Assembly (NCBI RefSeq): GCF_033542235.1
Contig: NZ_JAWRCU010000017.1
Location: 60,299 to 124,298 of the forward strand
DNA: 64,000 nucleotides
Source: JAWRCU01 sp033542235
GTDB taxonomy: Bacteria; Pseudomonadota; Alphaproteobacteria; Rhizobiales; Rhizobiaceae
Direction of reading: 5' to 3'
Each line of letters starts with the position of its first letter. The first letter of the stretch is position 1. Below, one piece after another: positions 25,250 to 33,379 of the stretch. Made by a program: the position numbers and the translations under genes. The notes under the pieces were generated by a model. It ran no database searches. It saw only the letters and a program-made list of their open reading frames with translations, and was not told the origin of the DNA.

Positions 25250-25445
25250 TTATTGATTTTAAACGCTTTTGCTGAGATTCCATTTGACTTTCCAGCCCCC
25301 TCCCGGCTTTATGCCGCTATAGCCTTTGATGTCAGGGCCTTGAACCCTTTCGATTGGAGTGCACCGTGTTTGCCTTTTCCAGGCCGCGCATGAGCGCGGC
25401 TTTTGCACGATATCGCCGGCTTTCGGTGAGCCGCGCCGCCGCTGG

Positions 25446-25982
25446 ATGGGACGTTGGGGCGTCAATCTGATGCGGCCCGGCCAGTTCGATCCCATGGAGC
25501 ATGCCGGTTGCTATTTCGAGCGTCCGCCCGAGAGGCTGGTGCTGGAAGGCTATCGCGGCTGGCTCGCCGGTTTCGAGACCGGCTCGGTGACGCCGTGGGA
25601 GATGACGCAGGCGCTCTATGAGGAACTGCTCGGTCGCGTCCAGGGCCGCCGGCTGGTTGTCGAGCTCTCCCATTTCGTACGCACGCTGCGGCGTTGCGCC
25701 GCCTGTCCGCTGCGGAGCTTCCCCTTTAATGCGCACCATGTCTGCCGCGACGAATGCCTTGCTCTCGGACTGATTGCAGCCCTGCAGCATGACGACGAAG
25801 GTGCTGCCAGGATTTGTCTTTCTGCGATCGCCTGCCCGGCCGTTTCGGCCGATGTTGCGGAGGCTGCCGTTTTCTTCGCCGACGCGCTCGCAGCGGCGCG
25901 CCACTATTTGCTGCCGATCCCGCAGGGCGCGATCGAGGACGTTCTCTCGCGCTCGGCTGTCGGGCGCGCCACAATTCATTGA
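25446..25982 (+). CDS. Cys-rich protein of unknown function, first gene of the iron operon
   Basis: The family is not recognised. From the ATG at 25446 the protein is 178 residues; a GTG at 25359 would add 29 more. It has no signal peptide. The middle region reads RRCAACPLRSFPFNAHHVCRDEC with four Cys and two His, a pattern able to bind iron or a small cluster. The rest is helical (LVLEGYRGWLAGFETGSVTP). It lies directly between the Irr box and imelysin, 11 bases before the imelysin start, so iron-linked function is likely. Homologue searches would be decisive. Confidence 0.7.
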   Translation: MGRWGVNLMRPGQFDPMEHAGCYFERPPERLVLEGYRGWLAGFETGSVTPWEMTQALYEELLGRVQGRRLVVELSHFVRTLRRCAACPLRSFPFNAHHVCRDECLALGLIAALQHDDEGAARICLSAIACPAVSADVAEAAVFFADALAAARHYLLPIPQGAIEDVLSRSAVGRATIH

Positions 25983-25993
25983 GGAGATGGGTC

Positions 25994-27301
25994 ATGACGA
26001 AGATAATGAGCCGTGTACGGCTTTCGGGACGGCTCGCCGCAATCGCCGCTTCCACTGCGCTGACGGCGGCGATCTTCGTGCTGCCGGCGAGAGCCGACAC
26101 GGATCCGAAGGCGGTGATCGCGAATTATGCCGACATCGCGCTCGCCAAATACGGGGACTCGCTGGCGAGCGCCAAGCTCCTCGACCAGGCCGTCGACGCG
26201 CTCATCGCGAAGCCCTCGGCCGACACGCTGAATGCGGCGCGCGCGGCCTGGAAGGCGGCGCGGCAGCCCTATCAGCAGACCGAGGTTTACCGCTTTGGCA
26301 ATGCGATCGTCGACGACTGGGAAGGTCGCGTGAACTCCTGGCCGCTGGACGAGGGGCTGATCGACTATGTCGACGCCGGCAAATACGGCGCCGAGTCCGA
26401 CGAGAACCCGCTGTATACGGCGAATGTGATCGCCAACACCTCGATCGAGATCAACGGGCAAAAGGTCGACACTTCGAACATCACGCCGGAGCTGTTGTCG
26501 AAGACGCTGCAGGAGGCCGGGGACATCGAGGCCAACGTCGCGACCGGCTATCACGCGATCGAGTTCCTGCTGTGGGGGCAGGACCTGCATGGCAGCGGAC
26601 CGGGCGCCGGCGAGCGGCCCTATACCGATTATGACACCGCGAACTGCACCGGCGGCCATTGCGACCGCCGTGCCCAATATCTGAAGGCTGCTGCCGACCT
26701 TCTGGTCTCCGATCTCGAGGAGATGGTCGGAAACTGGAAGGCGGATGGCGCGGCGCGCGAGGCGCTTATGCAGGGCGAGGCGAATGCCGGACTGTCGACG
26801 ATCCTCACCGGCATGGGTTCGCTCTCCTACGGCGAGCTTGCCGGCGAGCGCATGAAGCTCGGCCTGCTGCTGCACGACCCCGAGGAGGAGCACGACTGCT
26901 TTTCCGACAACACCCACAACTCGCATCTCAACGACGCGATCGGCATCCGCGACGCCTATCACGGCCACTATAAGCGCCTCGACGGCACCGTAATGGATGG
27001 TCCGTCCGTCTCGGACCTGGTGAAGGCGGCCGATCCTGCAATCGACGCCGAGCTCTCCGCCAAGCTCGACGCGACGGTCGAGAAGATGAAAGCGATCAAG
27101 AAGCGCGTCGAGGCGGGCGAGGCTTATGACCAGCAGATCGGCGAGGGCAATGCCGAAGGCAACGCCACCGTGCAGGCCGCGATCGACGCGCTCATCGATC
27201 AGACAAAGTCGATCGAACGCGCCGTCTCGGCGCTCAAGCTCGACGCGATCGCCTTCGAAGGCTCGGACAGCCTCGATTCGCCGGACAAGGTGTTCCAATA
27301 A
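25994..27301 (+). CDS. irpA: Imelysin-family iron-regulated protein IrpA (periplasmic)
   Basis: Imelysin-like proteins (Peptidase M75 fold) are periplasmic iron-regulated factors. The 435-residue protein has a signal peptide ending at residues 30-34 (VLPARA). The family motif G-x-H-x2-E is intact as GYHAIEFLLWGQD. The last third, from LAGERMKLGLLLHDPEEEHD to HNSHLNDAIGIRDAYHGHYK, is rich in His, Asp and Glu and probably binds metal. It is 11 bases after the Cys-rich gene and begins the module completed by the di-heme oxidoreductase, a second imelysin and the DUF1513 protein further down. Confidence 0.92.
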   Translation: MTKIMSRVRLSGRLAAIAASTALTAAIFVLPARADTDPKAVIANYADIALAKYGDSLASAKLLDQAVDALIAKPSADTLNAARAAWKAARQPYQQTEVYRFGNAIVDDWEGRVNSWPLDEGLIDYVDAGKYGAESDENPLYTANVIANTSIEINGQKVDTSNITPELLSKTLQEAGDIEANVATGYHAIEFLLWGQDLHGSGPGAGERPYTDYDTANCTGGHCDRRAQYLKAAADLLVSDLEEMVGNWKADGAAREALMQGEANAGLSTILTGMGSLSYGELAGERMKLGLLLHDPEEEHDCFSDNTHNSHLNDAIGIRDAYHGHYKRLDGTVMDGPSVSDLVKAADPAIDAELSAKLDATVEKMKAIKKRVEAGEAYDQQIGEGNAEGNATVQAAIDALIDQTKSIERAVSALKLDAIAFEGSDSLDSPDKVFQ

Positions 27302-27398
27302 GCGGGGACTTAGGAAAGGCGCGTCCCAACGTCCGATAGGACAGAGACAATTGCCAGCCGGCGTCCAGGGCGGCGCCGTCAGCCCAGTCGAGTGAAGC

Positions 27399-27707
27399 AT
27401 GCTGATCTGCCACTGCAACGTCATGACCGAGAAGGAGATCGAACGAACGATCATCGAAATGCTCGATGAGGACGCCTGGCAATTGATCGTGCCTGCTAAG
27501 GTCTATCATCGCATGAACAAGCGCGGGCGTTGTTGCGGCTGCTTCCCGAATGTGGTGGAAACGATCATTCGCGTCACGGAAGCATACCACTCCCGTGCCG
27601 AAGTGCATGCCGATATCGTTTCACACCTCGATCGCGTCAGGGAACTGCGCGTCAAATTCGGGAGCAGGTTCAATGAAAGGCGAAGCAAAGGTCATCGAGC
27701 GGCTTAA
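27399..27707 (+). CDS. bfd: Bacterioferritin-associated ferredoxin (Bfd-like)
   Basis: Bfd reduces ferric iron held in bacterioferritin so it can be released. The cluster ligands are Cys4 and Cys6 (ICHCNVM) and the CCGCF motif at residues 45-49, together giving the [2Fe-2S] C-x-C/C-x2-C pattern. The protein is 102 residues against about 64 in E. coli; the extra C-terminal 35 residues are basic and overlap the bfr gene. The frame overlaps bfr by 35 bases, so the two are tightly coupled. It sits between imelysin and bfr within the Irr-controlled operon. Confidence 0.9.
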   Translation: MLICHCNVMTEKEIERTIIEMLDEDAWQLIVPAKVYHRMNKRGRCCGCFPNVVETIIRVTEAYHSRAEVHADIVSHLDRVRELRVKFGSRFNERRSKGHRAA

Positions 27708-28158
27708 TGAAGCGCTGTTCCTGGAGCTCGGCGCAGTGAATCAGTACTGGCTGCATTACAGGCTGCTGGAGGACTGGGGCTACACGAAGCTCGCCAGGAA
27801 GGAACGCGCGGAATCGATCGAGGAAATGCATCATGCGGACAAGATCATCGCCCGCATCATCTTCCTCGAAGGGCATCCGAACCTGCAGACGCTCGCCCCG
27901 CTCAGGATCGGTCAGAACGTGAAGGAAGTCCTGGAATCCGATCTCGCCGGCGAATATGACGCCCGCACTTCCTACAAGAAGTCGCGCGAGATCTGTCATG
28001 AGCTTGGTGACTACGTGACGATGGAGCTGTTCGAGGACCTCCTGAAGGACGAGGAAGGACATATCGATTTCCTCGAGACGCAGCTCGACCTGTTCAATGC
28101 CATTGGCGACAAGAAATACGGCCAGCTCAACGCGGATCCCGCGAACGAGGTCGAATAG
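27673..28158 (+). CDS. bfr: Bacterioferritin
   Basis: Bacterioferritin stores iron in a 24-subunit, haem-containing shell. The 161-residue protein has the conserved ferroxidase residues: Glu18 (LFLELG), Glu51 and His54 (IEEMHHAD), and later Glu94, Glu127 and His130 (EEGHIDFLE). Met52 is the haem ligand. It overlaps the upstream bfd gene. The pair shares the operon with imelysin and the di-heme oxidoreductase, an arrangement that joins uptake, storage and release. The Irr box at 25233 is likely to control it. Confidence 0.97.
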   Translation: MKGEAKVIERLNEALFLELGAVNQYWLHYRLLEDWGYTKLARKERAESIEEMHHADKIIARIIFLEGHPNLQTLAPLRIGQNVKEVLESDLAGEYDARTSYKKSREICHELGDYVTMELFEDLLKDEEGHIDFLETQLDLFNAIGDKKYGQLNADPANEVE

Positions 28159-28170
28159 GACGATGCACGC

Positions 28171-29946
28171 ATGCGGCGCATAATCGGCAGACTGCGCCGC
28201 GTTGCAGTTTCCTTCTCCCCGTTTACGGGGAGAAGGTGGCCCGAAGGGTCGGATGAGGGGCAGCACCCAACCTGGGAAAGTTTGCGCCGCCCCTCATCTG
28301 CTCCTGAGCCTGTCGAAGGACGGCATCCTCCCTCGTTTCCTCGACAAGCTCGGAACGGGGAGAAGAACGACTGCCGCGACGCCGGCCCCTTCTCTCGAAT
28401 CAAACAGCGCCCCCGCTTGACAAGCCTGTTCGGTGGGCTGCTCGCAGGCTCAGCCGCATTTGTTTCTGCTATCGCTCTCGCGGGCGACATACCGCCCGGC
28501 CTCGCAACCACGCGCGACGATCTCTCCGAGAAGGACCTCGCTCGCGTCATCGCCATCACAAAGCCGACGACCGATTTTTCGAAGCCGGAACAGTTCGAGC
28601 TGATGCAGGGCGGGGCGGGCACTTCGCGCAAGCGGGTGAACCAGGATTCCTTTTCGCAATCCTCCGCGAATATCACCTTCGAAGAGGAGTCGACCTTCAA
28701 GCTCGGCAACGGCATCTTCAGGAAGGTCTGGGTCTCGGCCCCGTCGTCGACCCAGGCCTCCGATGGCCTCGGGCCGCTGTTCAATGCACGCGCGTGCCAG
28801 AACTGCCACTTGAAGGATGGCCGCGGCCATCCGCCGGAAGGAGCGGGCGACTCGACTTCCATGTTCCTGCGCCTGGCGCGTGCGGCCGAGACCGAGGAGG
28901 AGAAGGCGGCCGTTGCCGACCACAATGCGCTGAATTTCCCCGACCCGGTGTACGGCACGCAGTTGCAGGAGCTGGCCGTGCCGGGGCTCGCGGGCGAAGG
29001 CAGGATGGCCATCAGCTATCAGGAAGTCCCGGTGACGCTCGGCGACGGCACCGTCGTCTCGCTGCGCAAGCCGGGCTATTCGGTGACCGGCCTCGGTTAC
29101 GGTCCGCTCGATCCGCGCACCACGCTCTCACCTCGGGTGACGCCCCCGATGATCGGCCTCGGCCTTATCGAGCAGATCCATCCGGCCGACATCCTCGCCC
29201 ATGCCGATCCGGACGACAGTGACGGCGATGGGATTTCCGGCAAGCCTCAGATCGTGCGCGACGGCAAGAGCGGCGAACTGACGCTCGGCCGCTTCGGCTG
29301 GAAGGCGCAGACGCCGACGATCCGCGAGCAGACCGCGACTGCCTTCAATGGCGATATCGGCATCTCCACGCCGGAAGTTCCGAAACACTCAGGCGAATGC
29401 ACCGATGCCGAGGCCGCCTGCCTTGCCATGCCGAATGGCGTGCAGGATCGGCTCGGGCCCGTCGAGGCGCCGGACCCGATCATGGACCTCGTTACCTTCT
29501 ATTCGCAGAACCTCGCCGTGCCGGCCCGTCGCGACATGGACGACAAGGAAGTGCTGCACGGCAAGCAGCTTTTCTACCAGAGCGGCTGCGCCTCCTGCCA
29601 CACGCCGAAATTCGTGACGCGACGCAACGCGCCCAACAAGGCGCAGTCTTTCCAGCTCATCTGGCCCTATTCCGACTTCCTGCTGCACGACATGGGCGAC
29701 GGACTGGCCGACGGCCAGCAGGTCGGAGAGGCGACCGGCAACGAATGGCGCACCCCGCCGCTGTGGGGCATCGGGCTTACCAAGACCGTCAACGGCCATA
29801 CCTTCTTCCTGCATGACGGCCGCGCGCGCAATCTCAGCGAGGCGATCCTCTGGCACGGGGGAGAGGCTGGGAGGTCGCGCGACGCCTTCGCCGCGCTCGC
29901 GAGGCAGGATCGCGATGCGCTGATCAAATTCCTGGAATCGCTCTGA
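28171..29946 (+). CDS. Di-heme oxidoreductase (DHOR/DUF1111, two c-type haems), N-terminus disturbed
   Basis: The 591-residue protein has two CxxCH haem motifs, CQNCH at 209-213 and CASCH at 473-477, and belongs to the di-heme oxidoreductases (thiol-oxidoreductase-like) found with imelysins in iron operons. It is exported and would sit in the periplasm. The start is in doubt. The ATG at 28171 gives MRRIIGRLRR; then about 60 residues are encoded by repeat sequence (28200-28373), and a hydrophobic signal (LTSLFGGLLAGSAAFVSAIA) begins at the TTG at 28417. Either the TTG is used, or a repeat inserted in frame into the original leader. Confidence 0.9.
   Translation: MRRIIGRLRRVAVSFSPFTGRRWPEGSDEGQHPTWESLRRPSSAPEPVEGRHPPSFPRQARNGEKNDCRDAGPFSRIKQRPRLTSLFGGLLAGSAAFVSAIALAGDIPPGLATTRDDLSEKDLARVIAITKPTTDFSKPEQFELMQGGAGTSRKRVNQDSFSQSSANITFEEESTFKLGNGIFRKVWVSAPSSTQASDGLGPLFNARACQNCHLKDGRGHPPEGAGDSTSMFLRLARAAETEEEKAAVADHNALNFPDPVYGTQLQELAVPGLAGEGRMAISYQEVPVTLGDGTVVSLRKPGYSVTGLGYGPLDPRTTLSPRVTPPMIGLGLIEQIHPADILAHADPDDSDGDGISGKPQIVRDGKSGELTLGRFGWKAQTPTIREQTATAFNGDIGISTPEVPKHSGECTDAEAACLAMPNGVQDRLGPVEAPDPIMDLVTFYSQNLAVPARRDMDDKEVLHGKQLFYQSGCASCHTPKFVTRRNAPNKAQSFQLIWPYSDFLLHDMGDGLADGQQVGEATGNEWRTPPLWGIGLTKTVNGHTFFLHDGRARNLSEAILWHGGEAGRSRDAFAALARQDRDALIKFLESL
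28200..28373. repeat. RIME-like palindromic element within the 5' end of the DHOR gene
   Basis: A unit starting CTTCTCCCCGTTTACGGGGA forms an arm. The middle carries GATGAGGGGCAGC paired with GCGCCGCCCCTCATC, and the right part (TGAGCCTGTCGAAGGACGGC) runs to GGGGAGAAG. It resembles the rhizobial RIME1 class, with different arms from class A. It lies inside the reading frame that begins at 28171. Confidence 0.7.
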
Positions 29947-29948
29947 TC

Positions 29949-31022
29949 ATGAGAAAGCTGGCACTCTTCCTGCTCGTCCTTTGCTTCGGCTCAGCCGATC
30001 ACGCGCTGGCCAACGAAAAGGCGACGGCAATCGTCAACGCGGCGATCAACGGCTTCATCCGGTCTGCTTATTCCGGCTTCGCAAACAGCGCTGGGGCGCT
30101 CGACGACGCGATGGATGCTCTGTGCGTGGAGCCGTCTTCGGAAAAGCTCGAAGCAGCACGGCAGGCGTTCAAAGGTGCAACCGAGGCCTGGTCTTACGCC
30201 GAGATCATACGTTTCGGTCCGGTGACGGAAGAGAATCGGCTGGAGCGGCTCCTGTTCTGGCCGGATCGCAAGGGCATCGGCCTGAAGCAGGTACAGGCAA
30301 CCCTGGCCAACAAGGATGCAGCCGCTGCCGATCCTGAGCAGCTCGCCGAAAAGAGTGTTGCCGTGCAAGGGTTCGGAGCACTGGAATTCGTGCTTTTCGG
30401 CACGGATTCGGATGCACTTGCCGCCGCCGGGGATCCTTATCGCTGCCGATACGGCGCAGCGATTGCCGCCAATATCGCCGGGATTGCCGGCGACCTCGAT
30501 GCCGAATGGGCGGTCCCTGACGGTTTCGCGAAAAAATGGGCCAATCCGGGTCCGAGCAATCCGCTCTACCAGAGCGGCACGGAGTCAGTGACCGAGCTGC
30601 TGGAGGTGTTCGTCAACGGGCTCGAGCTGGTGCGGGACGTGCGGCTGAACGCCTTCCTCGGCCATGCGGCCGGGCAGGACAAGCCGAAGCAGGCGATCTA
30701 CTGGCGCTCCGAAGGCACGGCACGATCGCTTGGCGCCAATATTGCCGGCATGAAGGCGCTGTTCGATGCATCGGGGCTCGGGAACGACCTCCCGCCGGAC
30801 TTGCGCTGGATCGCCGAATCCATCGGCTTCGAATTCTCGAATGCGGTCAATGCCACGAAGGGTGCCGAGGGCCCAATCGATGCGGTGCTCGCCGACGAGA
30901 CGAAGCGCGGCAAGCTCGTCTATTTCGCCATCGTAACTTCGAGCCTGTCGGACCTGTTCGGCAAGCGCCTCTCCGAGGCTTACGGGCTGACGGCTGGATT
31001 CTCCTCGCTCGACGGAGACTGA
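29949..31022 (+). CDS. Second imelysin-family protein (motif His absent)
   Basis: The 357-residue periplasmic protein has signal peptide MRKLALFLLVLCFGSADHAL. The family's G-x-H-x2-E motif reads GFGALEFVLFGTD, so the His of imelysin is replaced by Gly while Glu is kept. The rest matches the imelysin fold, with about 80 fewer residues than the first copy. It starts 2 bases after the DHOR stop. Its role next to a di-heme protein is probably iron binding rather than proteolysis. Confidence 0.88.
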   Translation: MRKLALFLLVLCFGSADHALANEKATAIVNAAINGFIRSAYSGFANSAGALDDAMDALCVEPSSEKLEAARQAFKGATEAWSYAEIIRFGPVTEENRLERLLFWPDRKGIGLKQVQATLANKDAAAADPEQLAEKSVAVQGFGALEFVLFGTDSDALAAAGDPYRCRYGAAIAANIAGIAGDLDAEWAVPDGFAKKWANPGPSNPLYQSGTESVTELLEVFVNGLELVRDVRLNAFLGHAAGQDKPKQAIYWRSEGTARSLGANIAGMKALFDASGLGNDLPPDLRWIAESIGFEFSNAVNATKGAEGPIDAVLADETKRGKLVYFAIVTSSLSDLFGKRLSEAYGLTAGFSSLDGD

Positions 31023-31024
31023 CC

Positions 31025-32116
31025 TTGAAGCTGATCGATCGACGCGATTTCATGAAGGCAGCGGGCCTGGCCTTCGCGGCCTCGCTCGCGCCGCGCCGGC
31101 TTTACGCCATCGAGCAGGCCGACGCCGTTTTTGCCACGGCGTATCAGAAAAAGAACGGCGCTTATGGCGTTGCGGTGCTCTCAGAAGATCGCCGGATATT
31201 GTTCACGACCGATCTGCCCGACCGCGGCCATGATGTCACCTTCGACCCGATCGCGCGCCGCTCGGTCGTGTTTGCGCGGCGGCCTGGCACCTTTGCTGTC
31301 GTATTCGATCACACCGGCAAGACAGAGCCGCTGACGATCGCAAGCCAGCCTGGCCGCCACTTCTTCGGCCATGGTGCATTCTCGCCTGACGGAAAGCTGC
31401 TCTACGCGACCGAGAACGATTATGAAAATGCGGCCGGGATGATCGGCGTCTACGACGCCGCCGACGGTTTTCGCCGTGTCGGCGAGTTTCCGACGCATGG
31501 GATGGACCCGCATGAGGTGCTGCTGCTCGCAGACGGCCGCACGCTGGCCGTCGCCAATGGCGGCGTCGAGACGCATCCCGATTATGGTCGCGCCGAGCTC
31601 AACATAACGACGATGCAGCCGTCCCTGGTGTTTCTCGACCGCGAGACCGGAGATCTCAGGGAGAAGCACAGACTTGCGCCGGAGCTGCACCAGCTATCGC
31701 TCCATCATCTCGCCGAGGATGCCTCGGGTGCGGTATGGTTCGGTGGCCAGCACAAGGGGCCGGCAAGCGAGCGGCCGCCGCTGGTCGGCAAGGCCCGGCT
31801 CGGCGCCGCCGTGGAGCTGCTTCAGATGGAGCCGGAAATTCTCAACAGCCTGCGCAACTATATAGGCGCGGTCGAGGCCAATCGTGATGCCGGCATGATT
31901 GGCGTCTCCTCGCCGGCCGGAAATTCGGTGGCGGTGATCGATGCCGCAAGCGGAGAGGTCGTCTTGTCGACAGGGCTCGTCGAAGTCTGCGGCCTGGCGC
32001 CCGAGCGCTGCGGCTTCGTCGCCTCGACCGGCCGCGGCGACGTGGTCGATAGCTACGGCAAACCGACACATTTCGACGACTATGCGTGGGACAACCACTT
32101 GCTTAGGATCGGGTGA
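31025..32116 (+). CDS. DUF1513 protein (beta-propeller-like, Tat-exported)
   Basis: The 363-residue protein starts at a TTG at 31025; the sequence MKLIDRRDFMKAAGLAFAAS is a Tat signal. It then has repeated short motifs typical of a beta-propeller (GHGAFSPDGKLLYATENDYE, GMDPHEVLLLADGRTLAVAN). DUF1513 members are found at the end of imelysin/di-heme iron modules in many proteobacteria, and no biochemical role is established. It begins 2 bases after the second imelysin and ends the operon. Confidence 0.9.
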   Translation: MKLIDRRDFMKAAGLAFAASLAPRRLYAIEQADAVFATAYQKKNGAYGVAVLSEDRRILFTTDLPDRGHDVTFDPIARRSVVFARRPGTFAVVFDHTGKTEPLTIASQPGRHFFGHGAFSPDGKLLYATENDYENAAGMIGVYDAADGFRRVGEFPTHGMDPHEVLLLADGRTLAVANGGVETHPDYGRAELNITTMQPSLVFLDRETGDLREKHRLAPELHQLSLHHLAEDASGAVWFGGQHKGPASERPPLVGKARLGAAVELLQMEPEILNSLRNYIGAVEANRDAGMIGVSSPAGNSVAVIDAASGEVVLSTGLVEVCGLAPERCGFVASTGRGDVVDSYGKPTHFDDYAWDNHLLRIG

Positions 32117-32130
32117 GGTGAGGAAGTGCC

Positions 32131-32207
32131 GGGGACAGTTTACTTTTTTGCGCAGTAGGGCGGCGGCGCTTCAGAGCTGACGCAAGCGGAAAAAATAAAC
32201 TGTCCCC
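32131..32207. repeat. Inverted-repeat element, GGGGACAGTTTA type
   Basis: The arms GGGGACAGTTTACTTTTTT and AAAAAATAAACTGTCCCC pair over about 17 of 19 bases and flank a GC-rich core. It lies between two convergent genes and can end both transcripts, since a T tract follows each stem. The arm sequence GGGGACAGTTTA is widespread in bacteria in REP elements linked to RAYT transposases; no such transposase is in the window. Confidence 0.75.
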
Positions 32208-32237
32208 TGCGCAATCTCGCCGCCTGCCGGTCGAGTT

Positions 32238-32702
32238 TCACTCCACACATGCGGCGAGGTTTGCGAGCGTCGAGCTCATCCCCATCTCATGATCCTCCGG
32301 CCGTATGCCGGTCGGCACGTTCTCGGCAATCATGGTCACCTCTGTGCCGCCGGGCGCTGCAGCCAGGCTCCAAATCATCTTCATCTCGCCCGAGAAGGCA
32401 GGATCGTCGGACTCGAACTCCACGACATGCACGACCCTCTCATTGGGAACCAGTTCGATGAAGCGCCCCTCCACGACGTCCGAGTTCACGGAAGTCTTGC
32501 CGCCGGTGTGTTCCGCTTCATCGTAAGTGAGCACCATTCGATAGGTGCCGCCCTCGCGTGGGTCGAAGCGGTCGATATGGCCGCTCATGCCGTCCGGAGG
32601 CAGCCACGAGGCCCACGCCTCGGGGTCAAGAAATGCCTTGTAGATGGTCTGCGGCGAGGCCTTGATGACCCTCGAAACGGAATCGGTTCTGCCAGACTTC
32701 AT
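32238..32702 (-). CDS. SRPBCC-domain (AHSA1-type) protein
   Basis: The 154-residue cytoplasmic protein has the Bet v1-like fold seen in Aha1/CalC proteins. It opens SVSRVIKASPQTIYKAFLDP, then WASWLPPDGMSGHIDRFDPREGG, and ends with the helix NLAACVE after TEVTMIAENVPTGIRPEDHE. Such proteins bind hydrophobic ligands. It may serve detoxification or co-chaperone-like roles and is not functionally part of the neighbouring phosphonate operon, although it is co-oriented. Confidence 0.85.
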   Translation of the reverse strand: MKSGRTDSVSRVIKASPQTIYKAFLDPEAWASWLPPDGMSGHIDRFDPREGGTYRMVLTYDEAEHTGGKTSVNSDVVEGRFIELVPNERVVHVVEFESDDPAFSGEMKMIWSLAAAPGGTEVTMIAENVPTGIRPEDHEMGMSSTLANLAACVE

Positions 32703-32749
32703 GACGCCGTCCTCTCCTTGGCGTCATCATATACAGTTTGGCCGGTCGG

Positions 32750-33379
32750 CTACACCGTCCCCGAGACGTCGGCGAATGCGATCGCCTTGCGCAATACGGC
32801 GACGAAACGCTCGCCGGCCTCATCTCGGCTGCCGCTGTTGTCGATCCTTATCGCGCCGGGAAGCGACGTGCCGAGTTCGGCGCTGCGGGCGAGCCGGGCA
32901 AGCACCTCGCCGCGTGATTCGCGGCCGCGCGCGGAAAGCCGCTGCGCCAGGATCTCAGGCGACGCCGTCACTTCGACGATCACCACATTCGCGTAGCGTG
33001 CCTTGATGAGCGGGATCGCGCCGCGCGAAATATTCGCGACTGCGACATGGCCGTCGGCGATCGACCGGTCGACGCTGACCGGCAGCCCGTAATGCAGCCC
33101 GTGTGCCGGCCAGGACACGGCAAAGGCACCGGCCTTCCTGGCCTCCTCGAACTCTTCGTCGGCCAGGCTGTCGTGGTCCTCGCTCGCAATATCGGAGGGC
33201 CGGGTGATGACGCGGCGCACGAACTCCACAGCCTCGCTGCCGGCGAAGGCCTCACGGGCATAGCCGATCAGAGTGTCCTTTCCGGCGCCGCTCGGACCGA
33301 CGACGGCGACGAACACGCCGTTGCGAATAGGCGAACCGGTGCTCGCCAGCTCGCGCTCTATCAACGCCGACACCATCAT
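32750..33379 (-). CDS. phnN: Ribose 1,5-bisphosphate phosphokinase PhnN
   Basis: PhnN phosphorylates ribose 1,5-bisphosphate to PRPP, the last step of the C-P lyase pathway. The 209-residue protein has a P-loop (VVGPSGAGKDTLIGY) near residue 30, typical of the guanylate-kinase-like fold, and VIVEVTASPEILAQRLSARG. It overlaps the phnM stop by four bases (ATGA) and is the last gene of the phosphonate operon. Confidence 0.93.
   Translation of the reverse strand: MMVSALIERELASTGSPIRNGVFVAVVGPSGAGKDTLIGYAREAFAGSEAVEFVRRVITRPSDIASEDHDSLADEEFEEARKAGAFAVSWPAHGLHYGLPVSVDRSIADGHVAVANISRGAIPLIKARYANVVIVEVTASPEILAQRLSARGRESRGEVLARLARSAELGTSLPGAIRIDNSGSRDEAGERFVAVLRKAIAFADVSGTV

Noticed and set aside
25976..27454. 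492-residue minus-strand open frame opposite imelysin and bfd
   Set aside because: Antisense to two well-supported genes; the amino-acid pattern (LVR, GVGV, DRR repeats) is the mirror of imelysin codons and no ribosome site or family motif is present.
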